A DNA stretch of 64,000 nt, taken from positions 1-64,000 of the forward strand of contig NZ_WNXX01000002.1 of assembly GCF_009733795.1 (NCBI RefSeq), read 5' to 3'. This DNA comes from Actinotalea caeni. Its GTDB lineage: Bacteria > Actinomycetota > Actinomycetes > Actinomycetales > Beutenbergiaceae. This document shows, piece by piece, positions 15,252 to 26,388 of this stretch. Position numbers and translations under genes: made by a program. Under the pieces are notes generated by a model that was not told the DNA's origin, searched no databases, and saw only the letters and a program-made list of their open reading frames with translations. Position 1 is the first letter of the stretch, and each line of letters opens with the position of its first letter.

Positions 15252-15959
15252 TCAGAGGACGGCTGCGGTGCGCGCGGCTGCGGCAACGGTGCTCGGGTCC
15301 GTGCGCCATGCCGTCCCCTGGCCGCCCTGGCCGCCCTCGGCCCGCTGGCGGGCGGAGAGGTGGACGGCGTCGCAGCCGGCGGCCGCCAGGGCCGGGACGT
15401 CCTCGGGCCGGACGCCACCGCCCGCCATCAGCTGGACGCGGCCCGCCGCGGCGCGAGCGAGCGCTGCGAGCTCCGGCAGCGCGTCCACGGCGCGCGACCG
15501 GCCGCAGGAGGTGAGCACCCGGTCCACGCCGAGATCGACGAGCACGTCCAGGGCGGCGCGCCGGTCCTCGATCACGTCGAAGGCGCGGTGGAAGGTGACG
15601 GTGCGGCCCTGCGCCGCGTCGAGCACGGCACGGAGGTGGGCGGTGGCGACGCCGCCCGTGGCGGTCAGGGCGCCGACCACGACGCCGTCGGCGCCGGCGG
15701 CGACCGCGTGCGCGACGTCGGCGCAGGTCAGGTCGATCTCGGCGGGGGAGTAGACGTAGCCGCCGGGCCGGGGTCGCACCAGCACGTTGAGCCAACCCGG
15801 GTGCGCGGTGAGGGCACGGACCGACTCGATGGTCGCGCGGGATGGCGTCAGGCCCCCCACCTCGAGGGCCGAGCACAGCTCCACCCGGGTGGCACCCTGC
15901 TCCAGGGCGGTGCGTGCGCCCGCGGGGTCCTGGACGCAGATCTCGACGGCGAGCGGCAC
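15252..15959 (-). CDS. cutC: CutC family copper homeostasis protein
   Basis: A 235-residue TIM-barrel protein of the CutC family, linked to copper tolerance although its biochemical role is unsettled. Family features are the N-terminal LAVEICVQDP, GATRVELCSALEVGGLTPS, VLVRPRPGGYVYS, the TFHRAFDV motif and LTSCG near the C-terminal third. It starts with GTG at 15959. Transcribed towards rpoC, it sits alone, with no copper transporter nearby. Confidence 0.9.
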   Translation of the reverse strand: MPLAVEICVQDPAGARTALEQGATRVELCSALEVGGLTPSRATIESVRALTAHPGWLNVLVRPRPGGYVYSPAEIDLTCADVAHAVAAGADGVVVGALTATGGVATAHLRAVLDAAQGRTVTFHRAFDVIEDRRAALDVLVDLGVDRVLTSCGRSRAVDALPELAALARAAAGRVQLMAGGGVRPEDVPALAAAGCDAVHLSARQRAEGGQGGQGTAWRTDPSTVAAAARTAAVL

Positions 15960-16010
15960 GGGGTCACGCTAGCGGCCCCGCGTCGTCGACCCGGCGCCAG
16001 CAGGCGGACG

Positions 16011-16508
16011 GTGCCGGAATCCGCGAGACAGCGCGGGCACCTGGTCACGCGACCGACGCTCCTGCGCCGCCTGCTGTGGCTGCCCTCGGCGCGGCGCGAC
16101 GAGCAGCAGGCGCTGCAGCACGCCGCACGCTGCCTGCAGCGCGTGGGGCTCGCGGACCGCGCGGCGGCGCCGGCCTCGGCGCTGTCCTACGGGGACCAGC
16201 GGCGGCTGGAGATCGCCCGTGCGCTCGCGTCCGACCCGTCGCTGCTCATCCTCGACGAGCCCGCGGCCGGCATGAACCACCGGGAGGCCGAGGAGCTGTC
16301 CGAGCTGATCTCCTCGCTCGCGCGCGACGGGCTGACGATCCTGCTCATCGAGCACAACGTGGGCATGGTGATGCGCACCTGCAGCCGGATCGTCGTGCTG
16401 GACTTCGGCGCGGTCATCGCCGAGGGCGACCCGGAGCAGGTCGCCGCCGACCAGCGGGTGGTCGACGCCTACCTCGGCAGCGCCGAGCGAGAGGAGGAGA
16501 CGCCGTGA
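16011..16508 (+). pseudogene. livG: 5'-truncated LivG-type ABC transporter ATPase
   Basis: The frame encodes the C-terminal 60 percent of a branched-chain amino acid ABC ATPase: a signature-like LSYGDQRRLEIARAL, Walker B LLILDEPAAGMN, and the switch His in LLIEHNVGMVM. The normal first 90 or so residues, including Walker A, are missing. Upstream sequence is unrelated and abuts cutC's start. About 165 residues remain, against about 255 in intact LivG. It cannot bind ATP normally and is taken as a remnant. Its stop overlaps the livF start by GTGA. The frame is still open, so a short protein could be made from GTG 16011. Confidence 0.8.
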
Positions 16509-17212
16509 CCGAGCAGGCGCTCGCCGTCGAGGGCCTCCGCGTCGGCTACGGCCGCGTGGAGGCCGTGCGCGGGGTGGACTTCGTCGTCCCCGCGGGGTCG
16601 CTCGTCACGCTCGTCGGTGCCAACGGCGCCGGCAAGAGCTCGATCATCAACGCGATCAGCGGCGTCGTCCGCCCCCGCGGGGGCCGAATCCTCTTCGAGG
16701 GCCGCGACATCACCCGCACCCCGGCTCACCGGCTCGTGCGCGACGGGCTCGTGCAGGTCCCCGAGGGTCGCCAGGTGCTCGCGACGCTGACCGTCGAGGA
16801 GAACCTGCTGCTCGGCGGCTGGCACACGGGGCGCGGCGGCATCGCCGAGGTGTACGACCGGTTCCCCGTGCTGGGGGAGCGGCGCCGCTCGCTCGCCGGG
16901 ACGCTCTCCGGCGGCGAGCAGCAGATGCTCGCGATCGGTCGCGCGCTCGTGGCGCGCCCGCGCCTCATCCTGCTGGACGAGCCGTCGATGGGTCTGGCCC
17001 CGCTCGTCGTCGACGAGGTCTTCGCCGTCATCGGCGAGATCCGCGCGGCGGGGACGACCGTCGTCCTCGTCGAGCAGAACGCGCGGCGCGCGCTGCGCGC
17101 CGCCGACCACGGCTACGTGCTCGCCAGCGGCGAGATCGTGCACAGCGGGCCCGCCGCCGAGCTGCTCGCCGACGAGCGGGTGGTGCAGGCCTACCTCGGC
17201 GTCGAGACCTGA
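16505..17212 (+). CDS. livF: LivF-type branched-chain amino acid ABC ATPase
   Basis: A 235-residue ATPase with intact Walker A (GANGAGKSS, residues 38-46), Q-loop region, signature LSGGEQQML, Walker B LILLDEPSMGLAP and switch His region VVLVEQNARRA. In complete systems LivF pairs with LivG under permeases LivH and LivM and a binding protein. None of these partners is intact here. GTG 16505 overlaps the truncated livG stop, preserving the ancestral operon junction. It is either a decaying leftover or works with permeases encoded elsewhere. Confidence 0.9.
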   Translation: MTEQALAVEGLRVGYGRVEAVRGVDFVVPAGSLVTLVGANGAGKSSIINAISGVVRPRGGRILFEGRDITRTPAHRLVRDGLVQVPEGRQVLATLTVEENLLLGGWHTGRGGIAEVYDRFPVLGERRRSLAGTLSGGEQQMLAIGRALVARPRLILLDEPSMGLAPLVVDEVFAVIGEIRAAGTTVVLVEQNARRALRAADHGYVLASGEIVHSGPAAELLADERVVQAYLGVET

Positions 17213-17221
17213 CGCACGCCG

Positions 17222-18478
17222 TCAGGCCGGCGCCTGGCCACGGCGCCGCAGCAGCCGGTGCACCACGCCGACGGCGAGCACCGCGAGCCCGCCGACCACG
17301 GACCCCAGCGGCAGGCACGCCAGCACGACGAGGCAGCCGAGCAGCCCGACGGCCTGCACCGCACGCGGCCAGCGCCGCTGCTCGCGCGGCTGCGCGAACG
17401 CGGCGGCGTTGGTGACCGCGTAGTAGAGCAGCACCCCGAAGGACGAGAACCCGATCGCGGCCCGCAGGTCGGTCAGCAGCACGAGCGCGAGCACCGCGGC
17501 GCCGATGACCAGCTGGGCCCGGTGCGGCACGCGGTGCCGCTCGCCGACCGCGGCGAGCGGTCGCGGCAGGTCGTCCTCCCTCGCCATCGCGAGCACGGTC
17601 CGGCCGACGCCGGTCAGCAGGGCCAGCAGCGCGCCGAGCGCCGCTGCGGCGGCCGCGACGACCACGACCGGCCCGACGGCGGGGAGCCCGGTCTCCGACG
17701 CGAGCGCCGCCAGCGGTGCCGCCGTGCCGGGCAGCTCCGCGCCCAGCGTCCGCACCAGCACGACCGCGACGGCGGCGTAGAGCGCCAGCACCAGCCCGAG
17801 CGCGACCAGCACCGCCCGCCCGATCGTCGCGGGCGTGCGGACCTCCTCGGCGAGCGTCGCGATCCGCGCGTAGCCCGCGAACGCGAAGAACACGAGGCCG
17901 GCCGCCTGCAGCACGCCGTACCAGCCGGGCGCCGCAGGCAGCGGCGCGGCGGCCGCCGGAGCGCTCGCCCCGCCCGCGACCAGCACGACGACCAGCCCGG
18001 CCAGCGTCACCAGCAGCAGCGCGCGGGCGACCTGCGCGGTGCGGGTGATGCCGCGCAGGCCTGCGGCCGTGAGCGCGACGACGGCGAGCACCCCGAGGAG
18101 ACGCTGCCGTGCCGGGTCCGGCGTCAGGTAGGCGGCGAACGTGAGCGCCATCGCCGCGCACGAGGCGGTCTTGCCGACGACGAAGCCCCAGCCCGCGAGG
18201 AACCCCCACCACGGGCCGAGCACGCGTCGCCCGAACAGGTAGGTGCCGCCCGAGGCCGGGTGGTGCGTCGCGAGCTGGGCCGAGGAGGTCGCGTTGCAGA
18301 GCGCGACGACGCCGGCGAGAGCGAGCGCGACGAGCAGCCCGTCGCCCGCCGCAGCGCTCGCGGGCCCCCACACCGCGAAGACGCCCGCGCCGAGCATCGC
18401 GCTCAGCCCGACGACGACCGCGTCGGTGGTGCTGAGCCGCCGCGCCAGCGCGCGTCCAGCGGAGCCGGTCACGCCCAC
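17222..18478 (-). CDS. APC-family amino acid permease
   Basis: A 418-residue integral membrane protein with about 12 hydrophobic segments. The helix-1 motif VVVGLSAMLGAGVFAVWG is typical of amino acid-polyamine-organocation transporters, as is HHPASGGTYLFGRR at the helix-3 entry. Substrate cannot be assigned. It ends 10 bases from livF, convergently. The start is GTG 18478 or, more likely, GTG 18472: TAGGTT at 18479-18484 (minus strand) is a -10 box six bases before GTG 18472, suggesting a leaderless message. Confidence 0.85.
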   Translation of the reverse strand: MGVTGSAGRALARRLSTTDAVVVGLSAMLGAGVFAVWGPASAAAGDGLLVALALAGVVALCNATSSAQLATHHPASGGTYLFGRRVLGPWWGFLAGWGFVVGKTASCAAMALTFAAYLTPDPARQRLLGVLAVVALTAAGLRGITRTAQVARALLLVTLAGLVVVLVAGGASAPAAAAPLPAAPGWYGVLQAAGLVFFAFAGYARIATLAEEVRTPATIGRAVLVALGLVLALYAAVAVVLVRTLGAELPGTAAPLAALASETGLPAVGPVVVVAAAAAALGALLALLTGVGRTVLAMAREDDLPRPLAAVGERHRVPHRAQLVIGAAVLALVLLTDLRAAIGFSSFGVLLYYAVTNAAAFAQPREQRRWPRAVQAVGLLGCLVVLACLPLGSVVGGLAVLAVGVVHRLLRRRGQAPA

Positions 18479-18484
18479 AACCTA
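18479..18484 (-). promoter_or_regulatory. Candidate -10 box of a leaderless permease transcript
   Basis: On the minus strand TAGGTT is followed by six bases and then GTG 18472, the same geometry as at 214-226, 45857 and 53899. No clear -35 was found. Confidence 0.4.
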
Positions 18485-18505
18485 GTCCGGCCGGCATGAC
18501 CGACC

Positions 18506-18562
18506 TCGCCCCCTCGTGGCGCAGTCGCCCCCTCGTGGCGCCGTCGCCCCCTCGTGGCGCCG
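18506..18562. repeat. Short tandem repeat, 19-nt period
   Basis: TCGCCCCCTCGTGGCGC occurs at 18506, 18525 and 18544, each copy joined by AG or CG, giving an exact 19-base period. The array lies immediately beside the palindrome at 18577-18612. The 19-nt array at 7117 likewise lies near a related palindrome. Confidence 0.8.
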
Positions 18563-18576
18563 AGTTCGCACCGTCG

Positions 18577-18612
18577 CGCCGAGTTCGCACCGTGCACGGT
18601 GCGAACTCGGCG
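18577..18612. repeat. Perfect 36-bp palindrome, copy 2 (GAGTTC type)
   Basis: CGCCGAGTTCGCACCGTG (18577-18594) is followed directly by its exact reverse complement (18595-18612), with no loop. Half copies flank it: GAGTTCGCACCG to the left (18562-18573) and GTGCGAACTCGGCGG to the right (18619-18633). The arm and the GTGCAC centre match the element at 6964-7001. Confidence 0.85.
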
Positions 18613-18661
18613 GAAGGGTGCGAACTCGGCGGCACGGGTGCGGTCGCTAGGGTCGGAGGCG

Positions 18662-19174
18662 ATGACAGCTCTCGCGCACGCCGCCGCCGACGACGTCAGG
18701 GCGATCGTGTCCGCGTTCACCGAGGGGGAGCGGCCGCTGCGCCGGGGAGAGGTGCTGGCGACCGCCGAGCGGCTGGGCTGGACCGTGCGGTCCGCGCAGG
18801 AGCGCGGCATCCTGTTCATGACCGGTCTGCCGCACCGCCGCGCGCGGGCGGACTGCCTGCTGCTGGACGGCGAGCTCGGGCAGCTGACCGTCGGCCTGAG
18901 CGATCGCGCCGACGACCCGGCCCAGCAGGCGCGGCTGCGGGCGGTCGAGCAGGAGGTGCTCGCGGTGCTCGCCGAGCTGCTCGGTGGACCCGGGGACCGG
19001 TCGAGCGGCCGGTCCCGGACCTCCTGGGACCTGGGCTCCGGTGCGCGGGTCGCCGTCGAGAACGTCGGCGACAGGGTGATCCTCGTCGTCCTCGGCATGC
19101 ACGTCGCCGACCTCGAGCGCGCCGAGGCGCGCCTGGGCGTCGACCCCGATCGCGACGTCGGTCGCGATCGGTGA
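18662..19174 (+). CDS. Hypothetical protein (possibly DUF6301-like)
   Basis: A 170-residue soluble protein with alternating hydrophobic strands and helices, no signal peptide and no catalytic motif that I recognise. Segments such as RLGWTVRSAQERGILFMTG and LLLDGELGQLTVGLSDR suggest a small alpha/beta fold, vaguely like actinobacterial DUF6301 proteins. ATG 18662 is preceded by CGGAGGCG with good spacing; the longer frame from 18554 crosses the palindromic repeat and is rejected. It stands alone between the permease and the rpsL promoter. Confidence 0.65.
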   Translation: MTALAHAAADDVRAIVSAFTEGERPLRRGEVLATAERLGWTVRSAQERGILFMTGLPHRRARADCLLLDGELGQLTVGLSDRADDPAQQARLRAVEQEVLAVLAELLGGPGDRSSGRSRTSWDLGSGARVAVENVGDRVILVVLGMHVADLERAEARLGVDPDRDVGRDR

Positions 19175-19518
19175 ACCCCCGTGACCCCGGGCGTGTGATC
19201 TCGGCCTCCCCGGCCGTTCCGGCGCCCTCGACGGCTTTTGAGCAAGGCCATCCGTGTTGTACCCTGGACGACGGTGCCCGCTGAGGCGGGCTCTCGCGTG
19301 TGCGCAGTTTGGCCCGTGCCGCCCTCCGGGGTGATGGCGCGGTCGAGCAGCACGGCGGCGTCGAACCGGCCCGAGCACACCGACACCTCGTCATCCGGCG
19401 TCGTGCGGTGCGTCCGACCCGGGGCGACACGCCCGGGTGCGGGGGTCACGGCGACCGGGCAGTGCAGGACAGACAGCGGTACTGACGAGCAGTACGAAAG
19501 ACATGGGACGGAGACGGA
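19175..19518 (+). other. rpsL upstream region and long leader
   Basis: About 340 bases without a gene. It contains the rpsL promoter (19238-19265) and a leader of about 245 bases that is GC-rich and could be structured. No known riboswitch or leader motif was recognised in it. Confidence 0.6.
19238..19265 (+). promoter_or_regulatory. Promoter of the rpsL-rpsG-fusA unit
   Basis: TTGAGC (19238-19243) and TACCCT (19260-19265) with a 16-base spacer. It is the best sigma-A-like pair between the hypothetical gene and rpsL. Confidence 0.55.
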
Positions 19519-19893
19519 GTGCCCACCATCCAGCAGCTGGTCCGTAAGGGCCGCAGCGCCAAGGTCGGCCAGACCAAGACGCCTGCCCTCAAGGGCAGCC
19601 CGCAGCGCCGTGGCGTCTGCACGCGCGTGTTCACCACGACCCCGAAGAAGCCGAACTCGGCGCTGCGCAAGGTGGCTCGTGTGAAGCTGTCGAGCGGCAT
19701 CGAGGTCACCGCCTACATCCCGGGCGTCGGCCACAACCTGCAGGAGCACTCGATCGTGCTCGTGCGCGGCGGTCGTGTCCGCGACCTGCCCGGCGTGCGC
19801 TACAAGATCGTGCGCGGCGCGCTCGACACCCAGGGTGTCCGCGGCCGCCAGCAGGCCCGCAGCCGCTACGGCGCCAAGAAGGAGAAGAAGTAA
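19519..19893 (+). CDS. rpsL: 30S ribosomal protein S12
   Basis: A 124-residue S12, the decoding-centre protein. [27 protein letters not shown] and the tail [13 protein letters not shown] are typical of actinobacterial S12. Lys43, the commonest streptomycin-resistance site, is wild-type, but residue 88 is Arg (codon CGC at 19780-19782, in [10 protein letters not shown]) where most bacteria have Lys. K88R is a known streptomycin-resistance substitution. GTG 19519 follows GACGGAGACGGA. The stop TAA overlaps the rpsG start as TAATG. Confidence 0.97.
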   Translation: MPTIQQLVRKGRSAKVGQTKTPALKGSPQRRGVCTRVFTTTPKKPNSALRKVARVKLSSGIEVTAYIPGVGHNLQEHSIVLVRGGRVRDLPGVRYKIVRGALDTQGVRGRQQARSRYGAKKEKK

Positions 19894-20363
19894 TGCCTCG
19901 CAAGGGCCCGGCCCCGAAGCGGCCGATCGTCGCCGACCCCGTCTACGGCTCGACCACCGTCAGCCAGCTGGTCAACCGCGTCCTCCTCGACGGCAAGAAG
20001 TCCGTCGCCGAGCGCATCGTCTACGACGCGCTCGAGGGCGTGCGGAGCAAGACCCAGCAGGACCCCGCGCAGGTGCTCAAGCGGGCGCTGGACAACGTGC
20101 GACCCACCCTCGAGGTGCGGTCCCGTCGCGTCGGCGGTGCGACCTACCAGGTCCCCGTCGAGGTGCGTACCGCCCGCCAGACCACGCTGGCGCTGCGCTG
20201 GCTCGTCGACTACGCGCGTGCGCGCCGTGAGAAGACGATGACCGAGCGCCTCATGAACGAGATCCTCGACGCGAGCAACGGCCTGGGCGCCGCTGTCAAG
20301 CGCCGCGAGGACACCCACAAGATGGCCGAGTCCAACCGGGCCTTCGCGCACTACCGCTGGTAG
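19893..20363 (+). CDS. rpsG: 30S ribosomal protein S7
   Basis: A 156-residue S7, the 30S head assembly protein, of standard length. [30 protein letters not shown] and the C-terminal [14 protein letters not shown] are diagnostic. ATG 19893 shares one base with the rpsL stop, and the GGAGAAGAAG end of rpsL supplies the ribosome site. Confidence 0.97.
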   Translation: MPRKGPAPKRPIVADPVYGSTTVSQLVNRVLLDGKKSVAERIVYDALEGVRSKTQQDPAQVLKRALDNVRPTLEVRSRRVGGATYQVPVEVRTARQTTLALRWLVDYARARREKTMTERLMNEILDASNGLGAAVKRREDTHKMAESNRAFAHYRW

Positions 20364-20442
20364 AGGCGACCCGCCCCGTCCCGCGCACCGACGCGGGGCG
20401 GGCCATCCGACCCTGCTCATCACAACCAAGAAGAGAGCAACC

Positions 20443-22545
<2,103 letters not shown>

Positions 22546-22686
22546 CCCCACCCGGCGTCAGGAGCCGACCCCCGGGCGCCGCACCAACCAGATCAACCCA
22601 AGTCGTAGGATTTTGCAGGCCCGGCGATCGGCACACCCGTCGAGAGCAGGACAAGACACCTACCCGAGTTCCAGGAGGAACCCACA

Positions 22687-23880
22687 GTGGCGAAGGCCAA
22701 GTTCGAGCGGACCAAGCCGCACGTCAACATCGGCACCATCGGTCACGTCGATCACGGCAAGACCACGCTGACGGCGGCCATCACGAAGGTGCTGGCTGAC
22801 AAGTACCCCGACCTGAACACGTTCACCCCGTTCGACCAGGTCGACAACGCTCCCGAGGAGCGTCAGCGCGGTATCACGATCAACGTCTCCCACGTGGAGT
22901 ACCAGACCGAGAAGCGCCACTACGCGCACGTCGACGCCCCGGGTCACGCCGACTACATCAAGAACATGATCACCGGCGCGGCTCAGATGGACGGCGCGAT
23001 CCTCGTGGTCGCCGCCACCGACGGCCCGATGGCTCAGACCCGTGAGCACGTGCTGCTCGCTCGTCAGGTCGGCGTCCCCTACCTCCTGGTCGCGCTGAAC
23101 AAGGCCGACATGGTCGACGACGAGGACATCCTCGAGCTCGTCGAGGTCGAGGTCCGCGAGCTCCTCTCGAGCCAGGGCTTCCCGGGCGACGACGTCCCGG
23201 TCGTGCGCGTCTCGGGCCTCAAGGCTCTCGAGGGCGACCCGGAGTGGGTCAAGTCGGTCGAGGACCTCATGGAGGCCGTCGACGAGAACGTGCCGGACCC
23301 GGTGCGTGACATCGACAAGCCGTTCCTCATGCCCATCGAGGACGTGTTCACGATCACCGGTCGTGGCACCGTCGTCACCGGTCGTGTCGAGCGCGGTCGC
23401 CTCAACGTCAACGAGGAGGTCGAGATCGTCGGCATCAAGCCGACCGCCCTCAAGACCACCGTCACCGGCGTCGAGATGTTCCGCAAGCTGCTCGACTTCG
23501 CCGAGGCGGGCGAGAACGTCGGCCTGCTCCTGCGCGGCACCAAGCGCGAGGAGGTCGAGCGTGGTCAGGTCGTCGTGAAGCCGGGTTCGATCACCCCGCA
23601 CACGCAGTTCGAGGCCCAGGTCTACATCCTGGCCAAGGACGAGGGCGGCCGTCACAACCCGTTCTACTCGAACTACCGCCCGCAGTTCTACTTCCGCACC
23701 ACCGACGTCACCGGCGTCATCACGCTGCCCGAGGGCACCGAGATGGTCATGCCCGGCGACAACACCGAGATGACGGTCGAGCTCATCCAGCCGATCGCCA
23801 TGGAGGAGGGCCTCGGCTTCGCCATCCGTGAGGGTGGCCGCACCGTCGGCTCCGGTCGTGTGACCAAGATCCTCAAGTGA
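22687..23880 (+). CDS. tuf: Elongation factor Tu
   Basis: A 397-residue EF-Tu that delivers aminoacyl-tRNA to the ribosome. [14 protein letters not shown] (G1), [12 protein letters not shown] (G3) and [10 protein letters not shown] (G4) are intact, and domains II and III are full length. GTG 22687 follows CAGGAGGAACC, a near-perfect ribosome site. A TAGGAT box at 22606-22611 may be an extra -10 within the 141-base fusA-tuf gap. A large terminator follows 28 bases after the stop. Confidence 0.98.
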   Translation: MAKAKFERTKPHVNIGTIGHVDHGKTTLTAAITKVLADKYPDLNTFTPFDQVDNAPEERQRGITINVSHVEYQTEKRHYAHVDAPGHADYIKNMITGAAQMDGAILVVAATDGPMAQTREHVLLARQVGVPYLLVALNKADMVDDEDILELVEVEVRELLSSQGFPGDDVPVVRVSGLKALEGDPEWVKSVEDLMEAVDENVPDPVRDIDKPFLMPIEDVFTITGRGTVVTGRVERGRLNVNEEVEIVGIKPTALKTTVTGVEMFRKLLDFAEAGENVGLLLRGTKREEVERGQVVVKPGSITPHTQFEAQVYILAKDEGGRHNPFYSNYRPQFYFRTTDVTGVITLPEGTEMVMPGDNTEMTVELIQPIAMEEGLGFAIREGGRTVGSGRVTKILK

Positions 23881-23893
23881 TCTCCCGCCGGGT

Positions 23894-24286
23894 GTGAGCC
23901 CGGCACCCCGCGAGGCCCGTCGGCAGCAGCAGCTGCCGGCGGGCCTCGCGCGTAGGTGGCGACGGCGTGCGGCCGTCATCGGGCAGCCGGTCGTCGCCTA
24001 CGTGTGGTTGCGGGTGGCGCCCTCGCGGCTGGAGGCGGTCGGGCGGGCGCTCGCGGCGCGCCCGAACGTCCTCAACATCGCCGCGACCACCGGGCACAGC
24101 AACCTCTCGGGCGAGGTCGCCGTCGCCTCGGACGAGGCGCTCTACGCCTTCATCACCGAGGACGTCGGCCAGCTCTGCGGCGTCGCCGCGGTCGACGTCT
24201 CCGACGGTCTCGACGTCATCAAGCGCGGCTCGCTGGTGTACGAGCCGGACGGCTCGGGGCGCATCGCCGAGCCCACGAGCGGCTGA
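23894..24286 (+). pseudogene. Lrp/AsnC-type regulator remnant (ligand-binding domain only)
   Basis: From about 23980 the frame encodes a clean AsnC-type C-terminal ligand-binding domain: [37 protein letters not shown] and IKRGSLVYEP match the usual order. The N-terminal winged helix-turn-helix that binds DNA is absent. The only upstream in-frame start (GTG 23894) reads through the tuf terminator hairpin, giving an unrelated Arg/Ala/Gln-rich N-terminus. It is best read as the 3' end of a deleted regulator gene. A stand-alone AsnC-domain protein is less likely. Confidence 0.65.
23909..23950 (+). terminator. Strong terminator after tuf
   Basis: The 19-base arm at 23909-23927 (CGCGAGGCCCGTCGGCAGC) pairs with 23932-23950 with a single G-T wobble and a four-base loop. 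It is the longest stem in the window and ends the str operon. It overlaps the 5' end of the regulator remnant's open frame. Confidence 0.85.
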
Positions 24287-24682
24287 GCGCCGGGCCGCGG
24301 GCCCGGGGTGGGGGGAGTCACACGGGTCGGGACCGCACCTGGACTTGGGATCGCGCCGAGCGTGTGGCAGACTAGTCCGGTTGCCTCGTCCAGAGGTGGA
24401 GTTTCGTGCGGTCCCGAGAGGAGCGCAGGGAGACGCCGCGGGACGCGAGTGCAGCCGCCGGTCCGCCCGACTGGCAGGGCTCAGCAGCGCTGAGCACGAG
24501 GTCAGGCGGCGGACCATCCACAGTCCATCCCGACCGCCCTCGCCACGCAGGGAGCCACACGGTGGCCACCCGCACAGCGCGAGTGGCTCGGATGTGCCGC
24601 GCGACAGTGTGATCACAAGCGCGACACGCCCGAGCGCGGGGGTCGGTCGGAGCGGTACGAAGAGAGAGACACTAACGACGCC
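24287..24682 (+). other. rpsJ upstream region with long S10 leader
   Basis: Almost 400 bases without a gene. It contains one good promoter (24345-24373) and then a leader of about 300 bases before rpsJ. The long leader fits the feedback-regulated S10 operons of other bacteria, but I could not match it to a defined L4-binding structure. Confidence 0.55.
24345..24373 (+). promoter_or_regulatory. Promoter of the S10-spc ribosomal operon
   Basis: TTGGGA (24345-24350) and CAGACT (24368-24373) are 17 bases apart. The -10 resembles TAGACT of the rplJ promoter. The next 25 genes are closely packed on the same strand. Confidence 0.6.
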
Positions 24683-24991
24683 ATGGCGGGACAGAAGATC
24701 CGCATCCGGCTCAAGAGCTACGACCACGAGGTCATCGACAGCTCGGCGCGCAAGATCGTCGACACGGTGACCCGCGCTGGCGCGACAGTCGTGGGCCCGG
24801 TGCCGCTGCCGACGGAGAAGAACGTGTTCTGCGTCATTCGTTCGCCGCACAAGTACAAGGACAGCCGCGACCACTTCGAGATGCGGACCCACAAGCGGCT
24901 GATCGACATCATCGACCCGACGCCGAAGGCCGTCGACTCGCTCATGCGTCTCGACCTGCCGGCGGACGTCAACATCGAGATCAAGCTCTGA
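24683..24991 (+). CDS. rpsJ: 30S ribosomal protein S10
   Basis: A 102-residue S10 (NusE), which also joins NusB in antitermination. [24 protein letters not shown] and [15 protein letters not shown] are typical. ATG 24683 opens the S10 operon; the AGAGAGAG-like site upstream is weak. rplC follows after 13 bases. Confidence 0.97.
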
Positions 24992-25004
24992 GGTTGTCGC
25001 TGCC

Positions 25005-25670
25005 ATGACTACTCCCACTGCCACGCACGAGCGTGTCGTCAAGGCGCTGCTCGGGACCAAGCTCGGCATGACCCAGGTCTGGGACGACGCCGGCCGCCTG
25101 CGCCCCGTCACCGTGATCCAGGTCGGCACCAACGTCGTCACCCAGGTCAAGACGCCTGAGACCGACGGCTACAGCTCGGTCCAGCTCGCCTACGGCGAGA
25201 TCGACCCGCGCAAGCTGACCCAGCCGCTGCGCGCGCGCTTCGACGCCGCGGGCATCACGCCGCGCCGCCACCTCGCCGAGGTCCGCACCTCCGACGCCGC
25301 CGAGTACAGCGTCGGCCAGGAGCTCACCGCGGAGACCTTCGAGGCCGGGGCTGTCGTCGACGTCGTCGGCACGACCAAGGGCAAGGGCACCGCCGGTGTC
25401 ATGAAGCGTCACGGCTTCGCCGGCGTCGGCGCCTCCCACGGTGCGCACCGCAACCACCGCAAGCCCGGCTCGATCGGCGGCGCCTCGACGCCGTCGCGCG
25501 TCTTCAAGGGCCTGCGCATGGCTGGTCGCATGGGCAACGCCCGCCAGACCACCCAGAACCTCACGATCCACGCCGTCGACGCCGAGAAGGGCCTCCTCCT
25601 CGTCGTCGGTGCGGTGCCCGGCCCCAAGGGCGGCACCGTCGTGGTCAAGACCGCCGCGAAGGGGGCCTGA
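25005..25670 (+). CDS. rplC: 50S ribosomal protein L3
   Basis: A 221-residue L3, an early assembly protein reaching towards the peptidyl transferase centre. [17 protein letters not shown] marks the N-terminus. [20 protein letters not shown] and [14 protein letters not shown] form the conserved loop. ATG 25005 adds ten residues before the conserved start, as in several actinobacteria; an internal GTG at 25032 is a weaker choice. Confidence 0.96.
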   Translation: MTTPTATHERVVKALLGTKLGMTQVWDDAGRLRPVTVIQVGTNVVTQVKTPETDGYSSVQLAYGEIDPRKLTQPLRARFDAAGITPRRHLAEVRTSDAAEYSVGQELTAETFEAGAVVDVVGTTKGKGTAGVMKRHGFAGVGASHGAHRNHRKPGSIGGASTPSRVFKGLRMAGRMGNARQTTQNLTIHAVDAEKGLLLVVGAVPGPKGGTVVVKTAAKGA

Positions 25671-25671
25671 C

Positions 25672-26388
25672 ATGACCGCCGTCGACATCCTCGACGCCAC
25701 GGGGAAGAAGTCGGGCAGCGCCGAGCTGCCCGCCGAGATCTTCGACGTCCAGGCGAACGTCCCGCTGATCCACCAGGTCGTCGTCGCCCAGCTGGCCGCG
25801 GCCCGCCAGGGCACGCACAAGGCCAAGACCCGCGCCGAGGTGCGCGGTGGTGGCAAGAAGCCGTACCGCCAGAAGGGCACCGGCCGCGCCCGCCAGGGCT
25901 CGACCCGTGCGCCGCAGTTCGCCGGCGGTGGCATCGTGCACGGCCCGGTCCCGCGCGACTACAGCCAGCGGACCCCCAAGAAGATGAAGGCCGCCGCCCT
26001 GCGCGGTGCGCTCTCCGACCGTGCGCGCGCCGGCCGCGTGCACGTCGTGTCGGGCTTCGTCTCCGGTGACGTCCCCTCGACGTCGCAGGCGCTGACCGCG
26101 CTGTCGGCCGCCACCGGGGCTCGCAACGTCCTCGTCGTGCTCACCCGCACCGACGAGCTCGCGTGGAAGAGCCTGCGCAACGTGCCGTCGGTGCACCTGC
26201 TGCACCCCGACCAGCTCAACACCTACGACGTGCTCGTCTCCGACGACGTCGTGTTCTCCGCCGAGGCGCTCGAGCAGTTCGTCGCCGGCCCCGTCAAGGG
26301 TCGTTCGGTGACGGCGTCGGCGAGCTCCGCGGAGCCCGAGGCGGCCGACGCGGCCGTCGCTGAGGAGACCGAGGAGGACGCCAAGTGA
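25672..26388 (+). CDS. rplD: 50S ribosomal protein L4
   Basis: A 238-residue L4, which lines the exit tunnel and can repress the S10 operon in some bacteria. The basic tunnel loop [21 protein letters not shown] is present in full. The last 25 residues (after VKGRSVTAS) are an acidic Ala/Glu tail longer than in E. coli. ATG 25672 lies one base after the rplC stop. The stop overlaps rplW as GTGA. Confidence 0.97.
   Translation: MTAVDILDATGKKSGSAELPAEIFDVQANVPLIHQVVVAQLAAARQGTHKAKTRAEVRGGGKKPYRQKGTGRARQGSTRAPQFAGGGIVHGPVPRDYSQRTPKKMKAAALRGALSDRARAGRVHVVSGFVSGDVPSTSQALTALSAATGARNVLVVLTRTDELAWKSLRNVPSVHLLHPDQLNTYDVLVSDDVVFSAEALEQFVAGPVKGRSVTASASSAEPEAADAAVAEETEEDAK

Noticed and set aside
15183-16010. 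Upstream extension of the livG remnant's open frame over cutC
   Set aside because: It is antisense to cutC and carries no ABC ATPase features; homology to LivG starts only near 16030.
24287-24682. Small open frames in the rpsJ leader
   Set aside because: They are short, overlap one another and lack family motifs; the region is better read as promoter and leader.
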